Below are positions 21,366 to 32,350 of a DNA stretch of 64,000 nt, in pieces. Each line of letters begins with the position of its first letter. The first letter of the stretch is position 1. The position numbers and the translations under genes are program-made. Origin of the DNA: Perognathus longimembris pacificus (taxonomy: Eukaryota > Chordata > Mammalia > Rodentia > Heteromyidae); NCBI RefSeq assembly GCF_023159225.1, contig NC_063171.1, positions 868,001 to 932,000 of the forward strand, given 5' to 3'. The notes under the pieces are model-generated. The model was not told the origin of the DNA. It saw nothing but the letters and a program-made list of their open reading frames with translations, and searched no databases.

Positions 21366-22135
21366 ATAAGAATTCAGCATAGAAACAATGCCTTTCTAAT
21401 ACTAAACATAATCAAGGAGATATTGGGAAGAACTTTTCCTATTCCTTCAGAGTTGGTGACATAAGGAGAAAGCTAAGCAGGCTTCACTCAGAGGTCAGAG
21501 AAAAATGAAAATGAGCAATTTATTTCCAGGTGGATCTCAAATGAGATGCAAAAACATGCAGACTCCTGTTCTGAGCAGTAGATAGTCAAGAAGTTTCTGA
21601 ATGCACCTGACTCAAGTCCCGGGAGATTTCAGAGGGTGTCTGAAGATGTAGAGACTGGAGTCTGCCTCACATTTGAAAACTGATCAAAGAAAGCAAATTT
21701 ACAAAAGCAGTATAATCAAGAGCTTCAGGAGATTTTGCTACCTTGAACCACAAAAGAACTGATGGGCAATGCCACACCACAGGTTTCCACAACATTTATG
21801 AGAAATAGAATTTTTCAGGTGTAGAATTTGATTTCTGTCTTTGTCCTGCAGACATCCTGTACAATGCACCATTAATTCTGAGATAGCTTAAGTGATTTTC
21901 CTGTCACTACAAGCAGAAATACCCTCACATAATTCCTTGCTGACATATCAATTGATGTTTTTCTACTTGCAACAGGACACTTTCCAAGAATCTCACAAGC
22001 TGATGGAGCATCTCTCTTCCATAGCCCTGCTCTTCCTCCCACTGCATAGACCTGGTAATTAATGACTTCTCTCCACCAGAACTTTTAGCATTCCTTGCAA
22101 TCAACAGCATACTTAATAATTTGTATTTGTAGAAG
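21366..22135. other. Unique sequence, no gene seen
   Basis: No repeats recognised. The 61-codon minus-strand frame at 21925-22110 has no recognisable domain. Confidence 0.4.
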
Positions 22136-22139
22136 ATCT

Positions 22140-22340
22140 GCCTCCAAAGAGCTCAAACCTCTTTACAAACATCATCTCATTGATCCTGATAGCAACTCCT
22201 TTCTTTAAAGGTAGAGATTTGAAACAGCTAATGGGTACTGCCATCTCCATTTAACTCACGTAAAAACCAAAATTCAGGAAAGACTTACTTTTTAAGGTCA
22301 AACAGTAATCTGGGAAACACAATCCAGAATTTCTCCCTCT
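22140..22340 (+). mobile_element. MIR SINE fragment (ancient)
   Basis: CTTTACAAACATCATCTCAT, TGATCCTGATAGCAACTCC, CATCTCCATTTAACTCACGT and AAGGTCAAACAGTAATCTGG match the MIR core and 3' region in order. Confidence 0.65.
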
Positions 22341-22427
22341 CCATTCCTTATGTCTTCCTATTGAAAGCTCTCATGGCAAACTAAATTTATATATTGCTGT
22401 GCCTCAGGCTTAAAAAATAGTTACCAG

Positions 22428-22650
22428 GCACTAGTGCTCATACCTGCAATAGTAGCTATTCAAGAGGCTAAGATCTGAAGATAAAAGTTCAAAGAGAGCC
22501 AGGGCAGGAAAGTCCAAGACACTCTCATCTCCAATTAACCACCAAAAAGCTAGAAGCCACTGTGTGGCTCAAGTAATAGAACATCAGTCGTGAGCAAAAA
22601 TTCCAAGAAAGAGTGTGAAGTCCTGAGTTCAAGGCCCAGCACCAGTACAC
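22428..22650 (+). mobile_element. Composite SINE
   Basis: CCAGGCACTAGTGCTCATAC, TTCAAGAGGCTAAGATCTGA, CCAGGGCAGGAAAGTCC, CCACTGTGTGGCTCAAGTAA and GGCCCAGCACCAGTACACAC. Its tail passes through ACAC/ACAG into the (CA)n tract at 22687. Confidence 0.88.
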
Positions 22651-22686
22651 ACATACATACACACCACAGTCACAGACACAGACATA

Positions 22687-22723
<37 letters not shown>
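22651..22723. repeat. (CA)n microsatellite at a SINE 3' end
   Basis: Imperfect CA/CAGA from 22651 and pure (CA)n from about 22687 to 22722. Confidence 0.96.
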
Positions 22724-22725
<2 letters not shown>

Positions 22726-22779
22726 CCCATAGCATAAGTACAATAACTTCATAGGCTTTCATTTACAAGAGTGTTAGGG

Positions 22780-22985
22780 AGGGCTGGGAATATGGTCTCG
22801 TGGTAAAGTGCCCGCCTTTTATACATGAAGCCCTGGGTTCGATTCCTCAACATCACATACACAGAAAAAGCCAGAAGTGGCGCTGTGGCTCAAGTGGTAG
22901 AGTACTAGCCTAGAGCAAAAAGAAGCCAGGGACAGTGCTCAGGCCCTAAGTACAAGCCCCAAGACTGGCAACAAAAACAAACAAC
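22780..22985 (+). mobile_element. ID-like dimeric SINE
   Basis: GGGCTGGGAATATGGTCTCG, box B GGTTCGATTCC, GAAGTGGCGCTGTGGCTCAA and GACAGTGCTCAGGCCC. Near-identical AGTGTTAGGGA (before) and AGTGTTAAGGA (after, near 22995) are a probable TSD. Confidence 0.92.
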
Positions 22986-22999
22986 AAAAAAATAGTGTT

Positions 23000-23090
23000 A
23001 AGGATCTCACATTCCTTCCAAGGATGTGCCCCAAAGTGAACTAAGAACTTCCCCCGAAGCTCCACCTCTTAAAGTCTCCACCATCACAGT
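23000..23090. repeat. Repeat sharing sequence with 24036-24125 (MaLR-like?)
   Basis: GGATCTCACATTCCTTCC, GAACTAAGAACTTCCCCC and AGCTCCACCTCTTAAAG align with 24036-24125 at high similarity. The clause with GACCTGAGAACTTCTCCC and CTCCTAAAGGCTCCACCA resembles the reverse of an MLT1/MaLR LTR. Family uncertain. Confidence 0.4.
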
Positions 23091-24035
23091 CAGAGTCATG
23101 AAAAATATTTAAATTCTGACACTGGACAGCATTTTTAATCCAGTGAAGGAGTTGCTGTCCAGCATATGAATATTGTCCTTCTCCATAGTGGAAACAGAAG
23201 AAATAGCCCCAAAATGACAATGAAATCAAAGTGACCAAGTAATGTATTTTCAAGAAGGATACAATCAATGGCTTTTCAATGATGTTATATATTGAATGAT
23301 TAGTATAAGCTCAATATTTTCATGCATGATACTGTTGCAGTCTTATGAAGCTGACGTTATCTATTCCACTGTTGAGGAAATTCAACACTATTCAGAATCA
23401 ATGCAATTATAAGTGGTAAAGCTAAGTTGTTAAGCCACATGCCTCTGCTTCTCTTATCTGGGCTTTAAGCTAACACCGTGTAAGTCCTGCAAATAATAGT
23501 CATGGTTGCTTCTGTTGCTTTTCTTATTTGAGCTGTTTCAGTCCTAGAATCACAGGACTGAATAGCCTGAAATCCTATAAGCAAGCTTGGGTGCCAGAAT
23601 ATATAATTTAGTTGCCTGAAAAATCCCATCATCGAGACAATTCTACACAGAGATGGTATGGTTAAGAAAACAAGGAAAAATGGAAACTTCCTCAAACTGA
23701 TTCTTTATCAATAATCAAACATCTGATTCTTCATCAACAAGAATCCAAACAGATCTGTATGAAAACTTCACAAAATTTTTAGAATATATTAACACAAATA
23801 TTTGTAAATATCTATAAAACTTTTTCCAGCTCCATAAGTTATACATATAATCAAAAACAGTACATTAATCCATCTTTAATGCTATATAAAAATATGAGGC
23901 AGAGTAACTTCATAAAGAAAGTTTTTTTCAGCACCCAAGTTTGGAAACTAATCACCTAAACAGCATAGTCTGGCTCTGGTAAGGAACCCTGGATAGATGT
24001 TAAGAGGACAAGCAAGAGGAAACCACAAATGCTGG
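23091..24035. other. Mostly unique sequence; weak MIR-like core near 23.3-23.45 kb
   Basis: CTATTCCACTGTTGAGGAAA and AATTATAAGTGGTAAAGCTA suggest a very old plus-strand MIR. The rest shows nothing. Confidence 0.3.
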
Positions 24036-24160
24036 ATCTCACGTTCTTTCCTAGGGCATACCCCCAAATGACCTGAGAACTTCTCCCTATGCTCCATCTC
24101 CTAAAGGCTCCACCACCTTCGAATATTGTCTCAGGATCAAGTTTTCAACATGTGAACATC
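24036..24160 (-). repeat. MaLR-like LTR fragment (probable)
   Basis: AATGACCTGAGAACTTCTCC, CTCCTAAAGGCTCCACCACC and AGGATCAAGTTTTCAACATG follow the order of the start of an MLT1-type LTR read in reverse. Second copy of the motif at 23000-23090. Confidence 0.4.
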
Positions 24161-24239
24161 AAAAGTTTGAAAATATCTTGAAAAGCTATGTAAAATAGAC
24201 CTTTATTTCATGCATAGATTGCTGCTACAGTAAATGTGT

Positions 24240-24400
24240 GGGACCAGGATGATAATACATGTTTACTGTTTACTGTAAAATGGGTCTGTGATCATCTTCA
24301 TTTTACAGGTAAACCAAAGAATATAAGAAGTAAGATACCTTGTCCAAACTCGGTTATTAAGCTCAACAATCTCATTTAATAGCCTACGCATTCCCATGGT
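24240..24400 (+). mobile_element. MIR SINE fragment (ancient)
   Basis: CATCTTCATTTTACAGGTAA followed by ACCTTGTCCAAACTCGGTTA is the MIR core (parts of the usual TTTTACAGATGAGG and CTTGCCCAAGGTCAC) with substitutions. Confidence 0.6.
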
Positions 24401-24964
24401 TTAGATCTTCTGGATTCTTTGTGGTACCCATTAGAATCTTAATGAAAATGCTTTTTATATAGCAGGTATTCATATTCTGTAAATAGTAACTAAAGCTTAT
24501 TATTGTCCTCAGAAAGAAATGTTGATACTGTCTAGTGCATATTCAAATTGTTGAATGTGTCCCATGGACTCAACGGTGAACCAACTGGCTGCCTTCTTTT
24601 ATAGGCTCCCCATGGAACTGCTGAATCATCCCTAGATTCAGTAAGAGGACCATGAAGCTAAGAAAGCAAGTGTCACTATCCAACACCAAAAACATTTGTT
24701 GAGGTCCACTGCCCTTCAGGAAACTATAATCCAGTCTTACCAAAAGGAGGTCCTGTCTTCTCAACTCACATGGGAAATGATTACACAGACAACATCATTG
24801 TTTCTGTGAAGTATCTTCTTTTTACTTCTAATAATGGAATATTTGTCATATAAAACAGTAAAAATTAATTAAAATACCAAGCCCAAGCCATGTATCTACC
24901 ATTTTGATTAACAAGTTTTGCTGAACATGCTGAAGACCTTAGCCATGTTCCTTGAAATAAAATG
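24401..24964. other. Unique sequence, no gene seen
   Basis: No recognised repeat. The minus-strand frame at 24570-24764 lacks a recognisable domain. Confidence 0.4.
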
Positions 24965-24967
24965 TGC

Positions 24968-25175
24968 CAGGCACCAATGACTCGGGCCTATGATCTTATC
25001 TGTTCAAGAACAGGAGATCTGGAGGATTGAGATTCAGAGCTAACCAAGGTTAAAAAAAATAGCTACACTTCTTTCCAAAATAACCAGGAAAAGTCAAGAG
25101 TAGAGATGTGGGTCAAATGGGAGAGCACCCACCTAGCAAATTTAAAGCCCTGAGTTCAAACACCAGTACCATGGA
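24968..25175 (+). mobile_element. B1/ID composite SINE, diverged
   Basis: GTGCCAGGCACCAATGACTC, AGATCTGGAGGATTGAGATT, then an ID-type end, GTGGGTCAAATGGGAGAGCA, CCCACCTAGCAAATTTAAAG and GAGTTCAAACACCAGTACCA. The right unit here is of the single-ID kind, not the GCTGTGGCTC kind. Confidence 0.75.
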
Positions 25176-25306
25176 AAGAAAAAGAAAAACAAAACAAAAA
25201 GAGAAACAAAGTATCACTAATAAAATGTAAGATTTCATTTCCTTCCCTCTTTCCTATCTCCAAATTAGCCACTATCCTATAAGTGGTATGTGTTTTCATG
25301 ATGATA

Positions 25307-25516
25307 TTTTTCTTTTTTTTTTTGGCCAGTCCTGGGCCTTGGACTCAGGGCCTGAGCACTGTCCCTGGCTTCTTTTTGCTCAAGGCTAGCACTCTGCCAC
25401 TTGAGCCACAGCGACACTTCTGGCCATTTTTTGTATATGTGGTGCTGGGGAATCAAACCCAGGGCCTCATGTATATGAGGCAGGCACTCTTGCCACTAGG
25501 CCAGATCCCCAGCCCC
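25307..25516 (-). mobile_element. ID-like dimeric SINE, minus strand, with TSD
   Basis: Reverse complement of the dimer: CCTGGGCCTTGGACTCAGGG, CACTTGAGCCACAGCGACAC, GTGGTGCTGGGGAATCAAAC and CCACTAGGCCAGATCCCCAG. TSD TCATGATGATA at 25296-25306 and 25517-25527. A T run at 25311-25322 is the tail. Confidence 0.93.
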
Positions 25517-25639
25517 TCATGATGATACTTTTATATTTTAATATACTTGTATGTAGCTACCAGCAATAAGTACTATGGTAGTTGCATATTTGTTCTATGT
25601 ATATAAACTATACTTAATATATTCTTCTGTAGCCTGCTT

Positions 25640-26470
25640 TTGGATTCAATTCTTATATTCTGGTAAGATTTACCTTACATGAAATTGACCACTTTAATCA
25701 TTTGGAAGAATATAGGTTAACAACCTTAAATACATTTTCATAATTCTACAATTCTCATTACAGTCCATCTCCAGGACCTTTTCACTTTCCTAAACTAAAA
25801 CTTCACACTTATTAAACACAAGTTCTCTAGTCTCTTCTGCCTGTCCTGGGAACCACTGTCTGTTTCCATAAATGTGATTGCTGCAAGCAACTCATAGAAA
25901 TGGAAATGTGCAGTATTTGACTGACTTATTTTACTTAGCAAAGTATCTTCAAATTTCACATTTCAGTATGTGTTAGAGTTTCCTTCATTTTAAGGGTGAA
26001 AAAAATGTTCCATTGTATGTATATTTGGCATTTTGTTTCATCTATCAATGGTCCCCTGACACTTGGGTAACTTCTACCTTTTCCCTACTATGAATAATGC
26101 TGCCATTGAATGTGGCTATATAAGCATCTGTGAGAGGCCCAGCTTCTAGTTCATTGGGACATATTGCTATATCATGTGGCAATATGAGGCCTTTTACTTT
26201 TTTTGAGATCCTACCATACTGGGTCCCATAAAAGTTTATCTTTTACATTTCTACCTGTAATGTACAAGGCTCTGTTCTCTCTCTTATTTTTTAATTTTTC
26301 TTTGAGACCCTACCACAGTTTCCCATAGGAGCTTATGATTTTAAATCTCTATCTAAGAGAGGCTTATAAGAGGCTTATGCACTCTCCACATCCTTGCCAA
26401 CATGCCAAATCACTGGGTATGTCTAATTCAACTTTTAGTACAAGGCAATCCAAAGTGCCCATAATCTAAT
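25640..26470 (-). mobile_element. Ancient L1 (L1M-type) 3' region, minus strand
   Basis: The order of blocks CCATCTCCAGGACCTTTTCA, CTAAACTAAAACTTCACACT, TTATTAAACACAAGTTCTCT, GGGAACCACTGTCTGTTTCC, CTTATTTTACTTAGCAAAGT, TTCCATTGTATGTATATTTG, ACTATGAATAATGCTGCCAT and CTCTCCACATCCTTGCCAAC follows the 3' part of ancestral mammalian L1M elements read on the minus strand. It predates the rodent-specific L1s here. A segment of about 100 bp appears duplicated at 26195-26355. No coding capacity remains. Confidence 0.82.
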
Positions 26471-26889
26471 TTTTTTATAGACACCGTAAACTGAAATGAT
26501 GCAAGCAGCTCTTGGGACTTTCTAGGTAGTGAGTTAAGATCTATATATTAACATGCAAAGTCCATTGTTAAGCCTTTATTTGCCTAAATTCTGGGGAAAA
26601 GTTGAGAAGCGTGAACTCGGAAGCTATGGAAGAGAAGTGTCCCTGTCTGACTGACAGTGTCTTTGTGTCTTCAGATCCAGGGCTAGAGCAGAAGGAAGCT
26701 GGTGAGGCTTTCATATTTCATCTCATGTCCAGCACTGAAGAGGACCCAGAACTTTGAGAATCAAGGAAAATAATAACTCAGTGAGATAATTTCATGTAAT
26801 GATGAATGTCAAAATCCAAAAGAAATGAACTATAAAAATATCAATGAAGAAAAATTGGTATTATACTTTATTAAGTATAGTCTTTTTAG

Positions 26890-27112
26890 CTATTTGCCAG
26901 TACAAGGGTTTGAACTCAGGGCCTTGTGCTCATTCAGCTTATTTGCTCATGGCTGGTGCTCTATCACTTGAGTCATACCTCCAGTCTGGCATTTTGCTGG
27001 TGGCTTGGAGATGAGTCTCACAGACTTTCTGGCCAGCCTGGCTTGGAACTGACATCTTCCCAGTCTCAGCCTCAGCTGCTGGAATTACAGGGCTGAAACA
27101 CCAGCCCTCAGT
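26890..27112 (-). mobile_element. Composite SINE, minus strand
   Basis: CAAGGGTTTGAACTCAGGGC, TGCTCATGGCTGGTGCTCTA, GGCCAGCCTGGCTTGGAACT, CTCAGCCTCAGCTGCTGGAA: right unit then B1-like part in reverse complement. Confidence 0.88.
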
Positions 27113-28288
27113 TTAGCCTCTGTAGTTTCATTGGATACTTTCTTTATGAAAGTGTTTTTGGCTTTTTAAAACAAGAATCAAGCCTCATTCTAAAAATTCA
27201 AACCAAAATAGAGTTATAAATATTTTTGAAAGTAAGAATGCTGAGAAGAAAATTACAACTGACTCATGAGAGATCTGGGGATTCGCATCACAGAAGTGAT
27301 TTTTTTTCTCATTTTTCAATGTAAAGTGAATATGGCAGCCATTTGTAAAATGGCGAGCTTTGTGAATTGCTCTGTCTTAGGAAGGTCATGGTGAGCATGG
27401 AGATTTTCCACACACAAGTAAAAGAGAGTCTATAATTGCCCGAGAGAGGTATATTCATTTCTAAGGTCACTATAATAATAAACAATGGACTGGATGCTCT
27501 AATTACTGCCTCAAAGTTCTCAAATTAAAAGTCTTAGATAAAATTAGCACAAGGACCAGTCCCTATCCTTTGAGGATTTTCCCACCCTTACCTTCTTGTT
27601 GCCTGCTGCTATGGCCTTTCTTATGCCTGTGGTCAGTCTTCTCTATGCTAAATTCTCCCCTCCATTAAGGACATCCATTAGACTGCATCCAGGCCACCCT
27701 CACCACCTGGTTTCAAAGCCTGATCTCCACAAGCAGTCATATTCTAGAGTTCTGAGGGTTAGAGCTTCAGCACAGAAATTTAGGGATGGGAAATACATTC
27801 AACACCAGAACAAGGAAGAGAGAGATTTTCCCAACAAGGAAGTCCATCTTTTATGTTGAGAGAGGAAGCCAAGACATGTTCTGATAGAAATTTCTTTCTT
27901 TGTTTGACCTGTTAGGCTGTCACTGCAAACAGCAAACCTTGATGACTAGATATAAAGTGCTTTGGAGATACCACGGTGATCTAAGCCAGCTCCCTGAGCA
28001 GCGTGTGCAGCTGCAGGACAAGATGAATTCATCTAAGCCAGCTTAGTCACGCTGGTAGTGAAGGAAGACCTACAACATCACAACTCTGCTCCACAGAATG
28101 GGGTCAGCAGGATACCCCAGCAGCTAAGGTGTAGTGATTGCCTCAAGCAAAGCAGCCCAGTGGGATAGAGGTGAGACTTCCTGGTACTCAGCCATTCAGC
28201 TTCATCTTTCTCTACAAAAGAATATTTCTTGTTGAATAAAAAATGTGATACTTTTTGTGAGTCTGAGAGGTAGCACCAAAGATACCAA
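27113..28288. other. Unique sequence, no gene seen
   Basis: About 1.2 kb with no recognised repeat. An 87-codon plus frame at 27596-27859 lacks recognised domains. AT-rich at 27.1-27.5 kb, nearer balanced at 27.6-28.2 kb. Confidence 0.4.
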
Positions 28289-28290
28289 TG

Positions 28291-28535
28291 GAGTCAGTAG
28301 CCAGTGGCTTGCACTGTTTGCAAGCCTAGCTACTCAGGAGGCTGAGACATGAAGATCTGAGTTTGAAGCCAGTCCAGACAAGAAAGCGCATGAAACTCTT
28401 ATTTATAATTAATCACCAAGAAGTTGGAAGTAAAGCTGTGCCTCAAGTGATAAAGTACTTGCCTTGAGCAAAACAAACAAACAAAAAGCTGAGGGATGGT
28501 GCCCAGGCCCTGAGTCCAAGGCCCAGTATGGGTAC
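28291..28535 (+). mobile_element. Composite SINE
   Basis: AGTAGCCAGTGGCTTGCACT, CTACTCAGGAGGCTGAGACA, GAAGCCAGTCCAGACAAGAA, AAGCTGTGCCTCAAGTGATA, CTGAGTCCAAGGCCCAG. The tail becomes GAAA then GGGA repeats. Confidence 0.88.
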
Positions 28536-28539
28536 AATA

Positions 28540-28622
28540 AAATGAAAGAAAGAAAGAACAGAGAGAGGAAGGGGGAGGGAGGGAGGGAGGCAGGGATGGA
28601 AGGAAAGAAGAAAGAGAGAGAT
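28540..28622. repeat. GA-rich tract at a SINE 3' end
   Basis: GAAAGAAAGAAAG followed by GGGAGGGAGGGAGG and AAGAAAGAGAGAG. Confidence 0.95.
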
Positions 28623-28867
28623 CAACAGAACTTTTTATCTAACAAACCAAATTCCGACAAAAAGTTTTGATACATTTTGTTTAGGGAGCGTTGCCTGGAA
28701 ACAACTAAAATAAATTTGAAAATACCTGTACAAGATTTACTGGCTTCTCATATTCTACACAGAATAAGTACTTATATAAACATTCAAATTCTTCTGTTGT
28801 TAAAATACCCCCCCTTCAAAAAAAAAAAAGCCAAGGATATTTATATTATCTGTGTTTGTTTCTTGCT

Positions 28868-28992
28868 TTGTTTGTTTGAGACAGCCATGTAGCCCAGGCT
28901 GTCATATAGCTCTCACAGCTGTGTGATTCTTCTGTCTCAGCCTCCAAAGTGCTGGGATTATAGATTTATGCCACAGCTAGATCATTTATACT
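28868..28992 (-). mobile_element. B1-type SINE (7SL-derived), minus strand
   Basis: TTTGAGACAGCCATGTAGCC, CAGGCTGTCATATAGCTC, CTGTCTCAGCCTCCAAAGTG and CTGGGATTATAGATTTATGC are the reverse complement of a B1 monomer. It is a classic rodent B1, distinct from the composite family. Confidence 0.9.
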
Positions 28993-29505
28993 CTTGGGCC
29001 ACCACACTTGGAAAATGAAGCCCTCATAATCAGGAAAATGACTAAGTATGTAGATAGACAGCTCTTTTTATAAACTACTTAGATGGATCTTCAGAAGGGG
29101 ATTTCACAAATCTGAAATAGTAATTATAATTGTTTCCTTTAAATGCTAATATGCTTCAGGAAAGCAATTGCAGAAGGTTAATGTGAACAAAAACCACTTC
29201 CATGATGTGATGTTTGCCTCTTATGAGGTAATGCGAGTCCAAGTTTATGGGGCTTGAACTTAACTTGTGGAAAAGGATTGGTGGATTGTTCTGCTGGCTT
29301 TATTTGGGGTCTGACATCTCAGTAAATGTGCAAACGGCTTCACAGGCTTCTAATGTCAGCATTTGGGGGTCCAAGTTATAGAAAACTGATTTTTTAATAC
29401 TGTTTCTTCTTACTCAAAAACCAAACAATAACAACAAAACCAGTGTAATAATTCCCTTTGCTCAGCTCACCTACTTGTTAAAGGTTAAAGGAAGCATTGT
29501 AATGG
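28993..29505. other. Unique AT-rich sequence
   Basis: No gene or repeat recognised. Confidence 0.4.
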
Positions 29506-29507
29506 GG

Positions 29508-29508
<1 letters not shown>

Positions 29509-29550
<42 letters not shown>
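29509..29550. repeat. (TG)n microsatellite
   Basis: About 20 uninterrupted TG units, not next to a SINE. Confidence 0.97.
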
Positions 29551-29552
<2 letters not shown>

Positions 29553-29938
29553 AAGAATGAGGGAGGGAGGCATAACTTCAAACAGTACAAATGATTCAAG
29601 CTTTTGCTCTTGCAAATCTTTGAGATGATATCTTTTTAATGTCATTCTTTATAGGGAAAAGAAAGTCTTGAGACTATGCTTGTCTTTTTAAACAAGGCAG
29701 ACAAGGGAAAAGAAAAGAAGCAAAGAACAAGAGAAAATAAGAAGAAAATGAAAAATAAAGTAGAAAAAAAAAAAGCTTTAATTTTAGAAGCAAAAAACTA
29801 AGTGATGTGCTACACCCTTGCCTGGGAGGAATTTCTGCAGGATTATTCTTTGTAGTTAGGTCTTTTCTACAGTAGCACCGTTTCTTAGCACATTGCTCCT
29901 ACAAGTATCATACCAAAGGGCAAAGAATGTCCAATCAG
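29551..29938. other. Unique sequence with an A/G-rich stretch
   Basis: Purine-rich between 29695 and 29775. Otherwise nothing recognised. Confidence 0.4.
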
Positions 29939-29939
29939 G

Positions 29940-30165
29940 AGCTGGGCACTGATGACCCACTTCTGTGATCAGAACTTTTTGGAAGCTAAAATCTGAGGAT
30001 CACGATTCGAAGTCAACCCATGCCAGAAAAGTCTGGGACTCTTATCGCCAATTAACCACAAAAAGCCAGAAGTGAAGCTGTGGTTCAAGTGGCAGAGTAC
30101 CCACCTTGAGTGGAAAAACTAAGGGATAGTGCCCCGGCTCTGAGCTCAAGCCCCAGTATTAACAC
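29940..30165 (+). mobile_element. Composite SINE
   Basis: AGCTGGGCACTGATGACCCA, GGAAGCTAAAATCTGAGGAT, CAATTAACCACAAAAAGCCA, GAAGCTGTGGTTCAAGTGGC and GCTCAAGCCCCAGTATTAAC. Confidence 0.9.
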
Positions 30166-30169
30166 AAGG

Positions 30170-30612
30170 AAAACCAGAATCCATATTTCTTCTTTACTCC
30201 AATCGCAACCATGTATTGTGTTTTGTTTGGCAAAGAAAATAAATCCAAAAGTACATGAAACTTTCTTGATTGAATAATCTCTGAATTACTCCCCAGTTTT
30301 GTGAAGTACAGAACTAAAAGCCTGAATCATTTAAAACAGGGAGAGTACAAGAGCAGCATAGACACATGGCCAGGCTGCGTGGTAGACAGATTGCACCAAT
30401 GAAACTTCACTCCAATTCCAAACACAAGCATTTCTTACACAGAAACCACAATGGAGCCTGTTAAGAGGTTTGTGCTCCAGTATCCTTATTTTTGGAAGAA
30501 ATTTAGTGGCCTAAAGGAAGTTTCAAAGTAGTAGGGCATCAGAGAGTGATTTGGAGAATTTTGGAGAACTTTATCATCTCCTATGAGAGATTGTAAAGAT
30601 TGCAGTATGTAC
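30170..30612. other. Unique sequence, no gene seen
   Basis: No gene or repeat recognised. Confidence 0.4.
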
Positions 30613-30615
30613 AGA

Positions 30616-30828
30616 AAAGGGGAGAGAGAGGGAAGGAGGGACAGGTAGGAGACAGAAAGAATGAGGAAAGGGAAGGGAGGGAGGGAAGGAGGGAGACAGA
30701 GAGAATGAGGGAGAAGGGAAATGGAAAAAGAAACAGAAAGAGAGGGAGTGAGAGGAAGAGAGAGGGAGGGACATAGAACAGAGATGATGGAAGGAGTTAC
30801 AGACAGGGAGAGAGAGAGAGAGAGAGGA
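30616..30828. repeat. GA-rich polypurine tract
   Basis: Purine-rich on the plus strand, ending in (GA)n. The 145-codon minus-strand frame across it is Ser/Leu/Pro low complexity, not a gene. Confidence 0.95.
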
Positions 30829-30839
30829 TGAAACAAGTT

Positions 30840-32232
30840 AAAATACCAATGGGCTCCTATGTGGCTGTATAAGTCTGTTCCCATGTGTCTATAAGAATTT
30901 GTACACATGCATGTGTAGGGCAAGATTCTCCACCTTCAGGCCTATTGATGGCCCTGACTTGGCTGGATGAGGCTATGTACAAATGCTCAGGCACTTCCTG
31001 GTGCCTGGAGGTGGGGGAGAGGAAGGGGTGGGAGAAGGTTTCAGGTTGCAGGGTTCAGGTTGCATCCTTCTGACAAGGTCTTTGGTGGAACTACATCTGC
31101 TGAACAGAACAGAAACCAAATATGTACCTTATCTCAAACTGGTGCCAGAGAGCTTTCAAAGCAAAACCCTACTCACACTATTTGCATAATATGCAGATGA
31201 AAATCTAATGAGAAAGGTATATTGACAGACTTGGCCTTGTTATCTGGCAATGCTGTGCAGAACAGCATGCGATACCTAGACATAATCTCTTGTAATGTTA
31301 TTTTGCAATTTAAATGGTTTCTCTCCTCTTTGTAAAGAAGACACAAGTCAATAAGTGGCAGGCATCAATAACTGACATTTCAGAGCAGATGAAGCAGGCA
31401 AGCTAGGAGCTGAACCCAGGATTTGGGGGCCTTGTGGCAATCTCTGAAGGAAGGAAGGGGAGGAGAAGGCTCAGCTCAATTGCCTGGGAGGCCTAAGTTT
31501 CACTGGCCTTCTGATGGCTGCTCCTCAACCTTGGAGCCAGTTCTGAGTACATTTCAAGGAACATTACTGAGAACAAAATCGAAGGCCATCAATATTAATG
31601 ATCTGAACCAGGAAGATAGCTTTCACTGTGCAAATTAATTACCCTAATCACAGGGTTTTTTGTATCCATTTTAATGAAATAACTATTTATTTCATTGAAT
31701 CCTGTGCTTTTCTTTTGCAAATAAGGTCCATTTACATGATAAATACATGAAATTTAAAAGGATGACTAAATTAAATTGAGAAAAAAAGACCTTTTTAAAT
31801 ACAATTTTCTTAGGAAAAACAGCTAGATTAATGGGTTGGTTAGCTGATTGGCATCTGTGATGAAATCTTTTTAATGTATGTCAAATAGAATTTAATGGAC
31901 CTTGAGAAATGTCTACAGCCAGTACTGTTCAGGGACTGGGGAAGATTCCAGTTGTCTCTTGTAATTCTTTGGGGAGCTGCTGCAAGCCTGGGCTTTGACA
32001 ATGGGGATTCACCCTCCCCATTTCTCTCTCTGTTCTAGAAAGCCCCTTGTCTCACTTTCCCCTTTTCTGTCCTTTGGACCTAGTGTCTTGTGGAACAATA
32101 TAAGATTCACAGTTCAGAAGTGTGGGCCGAACAACAGCTACACTGTGAACAAGGAGCAGTAAAGGGTTTAGCCATTCCTGTGATTTGATCATTTAATTCA
32201 CGTTTGTTTAAAAAAATGACACTAGCCATAAT
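30840..32232. other. Unique block, candidate conserved non-coding DNA at 31.6-31.9 kb
   Basis: No repeat family recognised across 1.4 kb. The 31630-31910 part is AT-rich and contains homeodomain-like cores (AATTAATTA near 31633-31641, GATTAATGGG near 31825). No gene seen. Confidence 0.35.
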
Positions 32233-32235
32233 AAT

Positions 32236-32350
32236 GAGAGGAGAGAAAGAAAGAGAAGGAGAGGGGAGGAGTGGGGAGGGAAGGGAGATAGAGAGAGAGA
32301 GAGAAAGGAGAGAGAGAGAGACAGAGAGAGGAAGAAGGAGGGGGAGGTAG
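32236..32350. repeat. GA-rich polypurine tract
   Basis: GAGAGAGAGAG and GGGAGGGAAGG runs. Confidence 0.95.

Noticed and set aside
30486..30923. 145-codon minus-strand frame
   Set aside because: Covers the polypurine tract at 30616-30828 and is low complexity.
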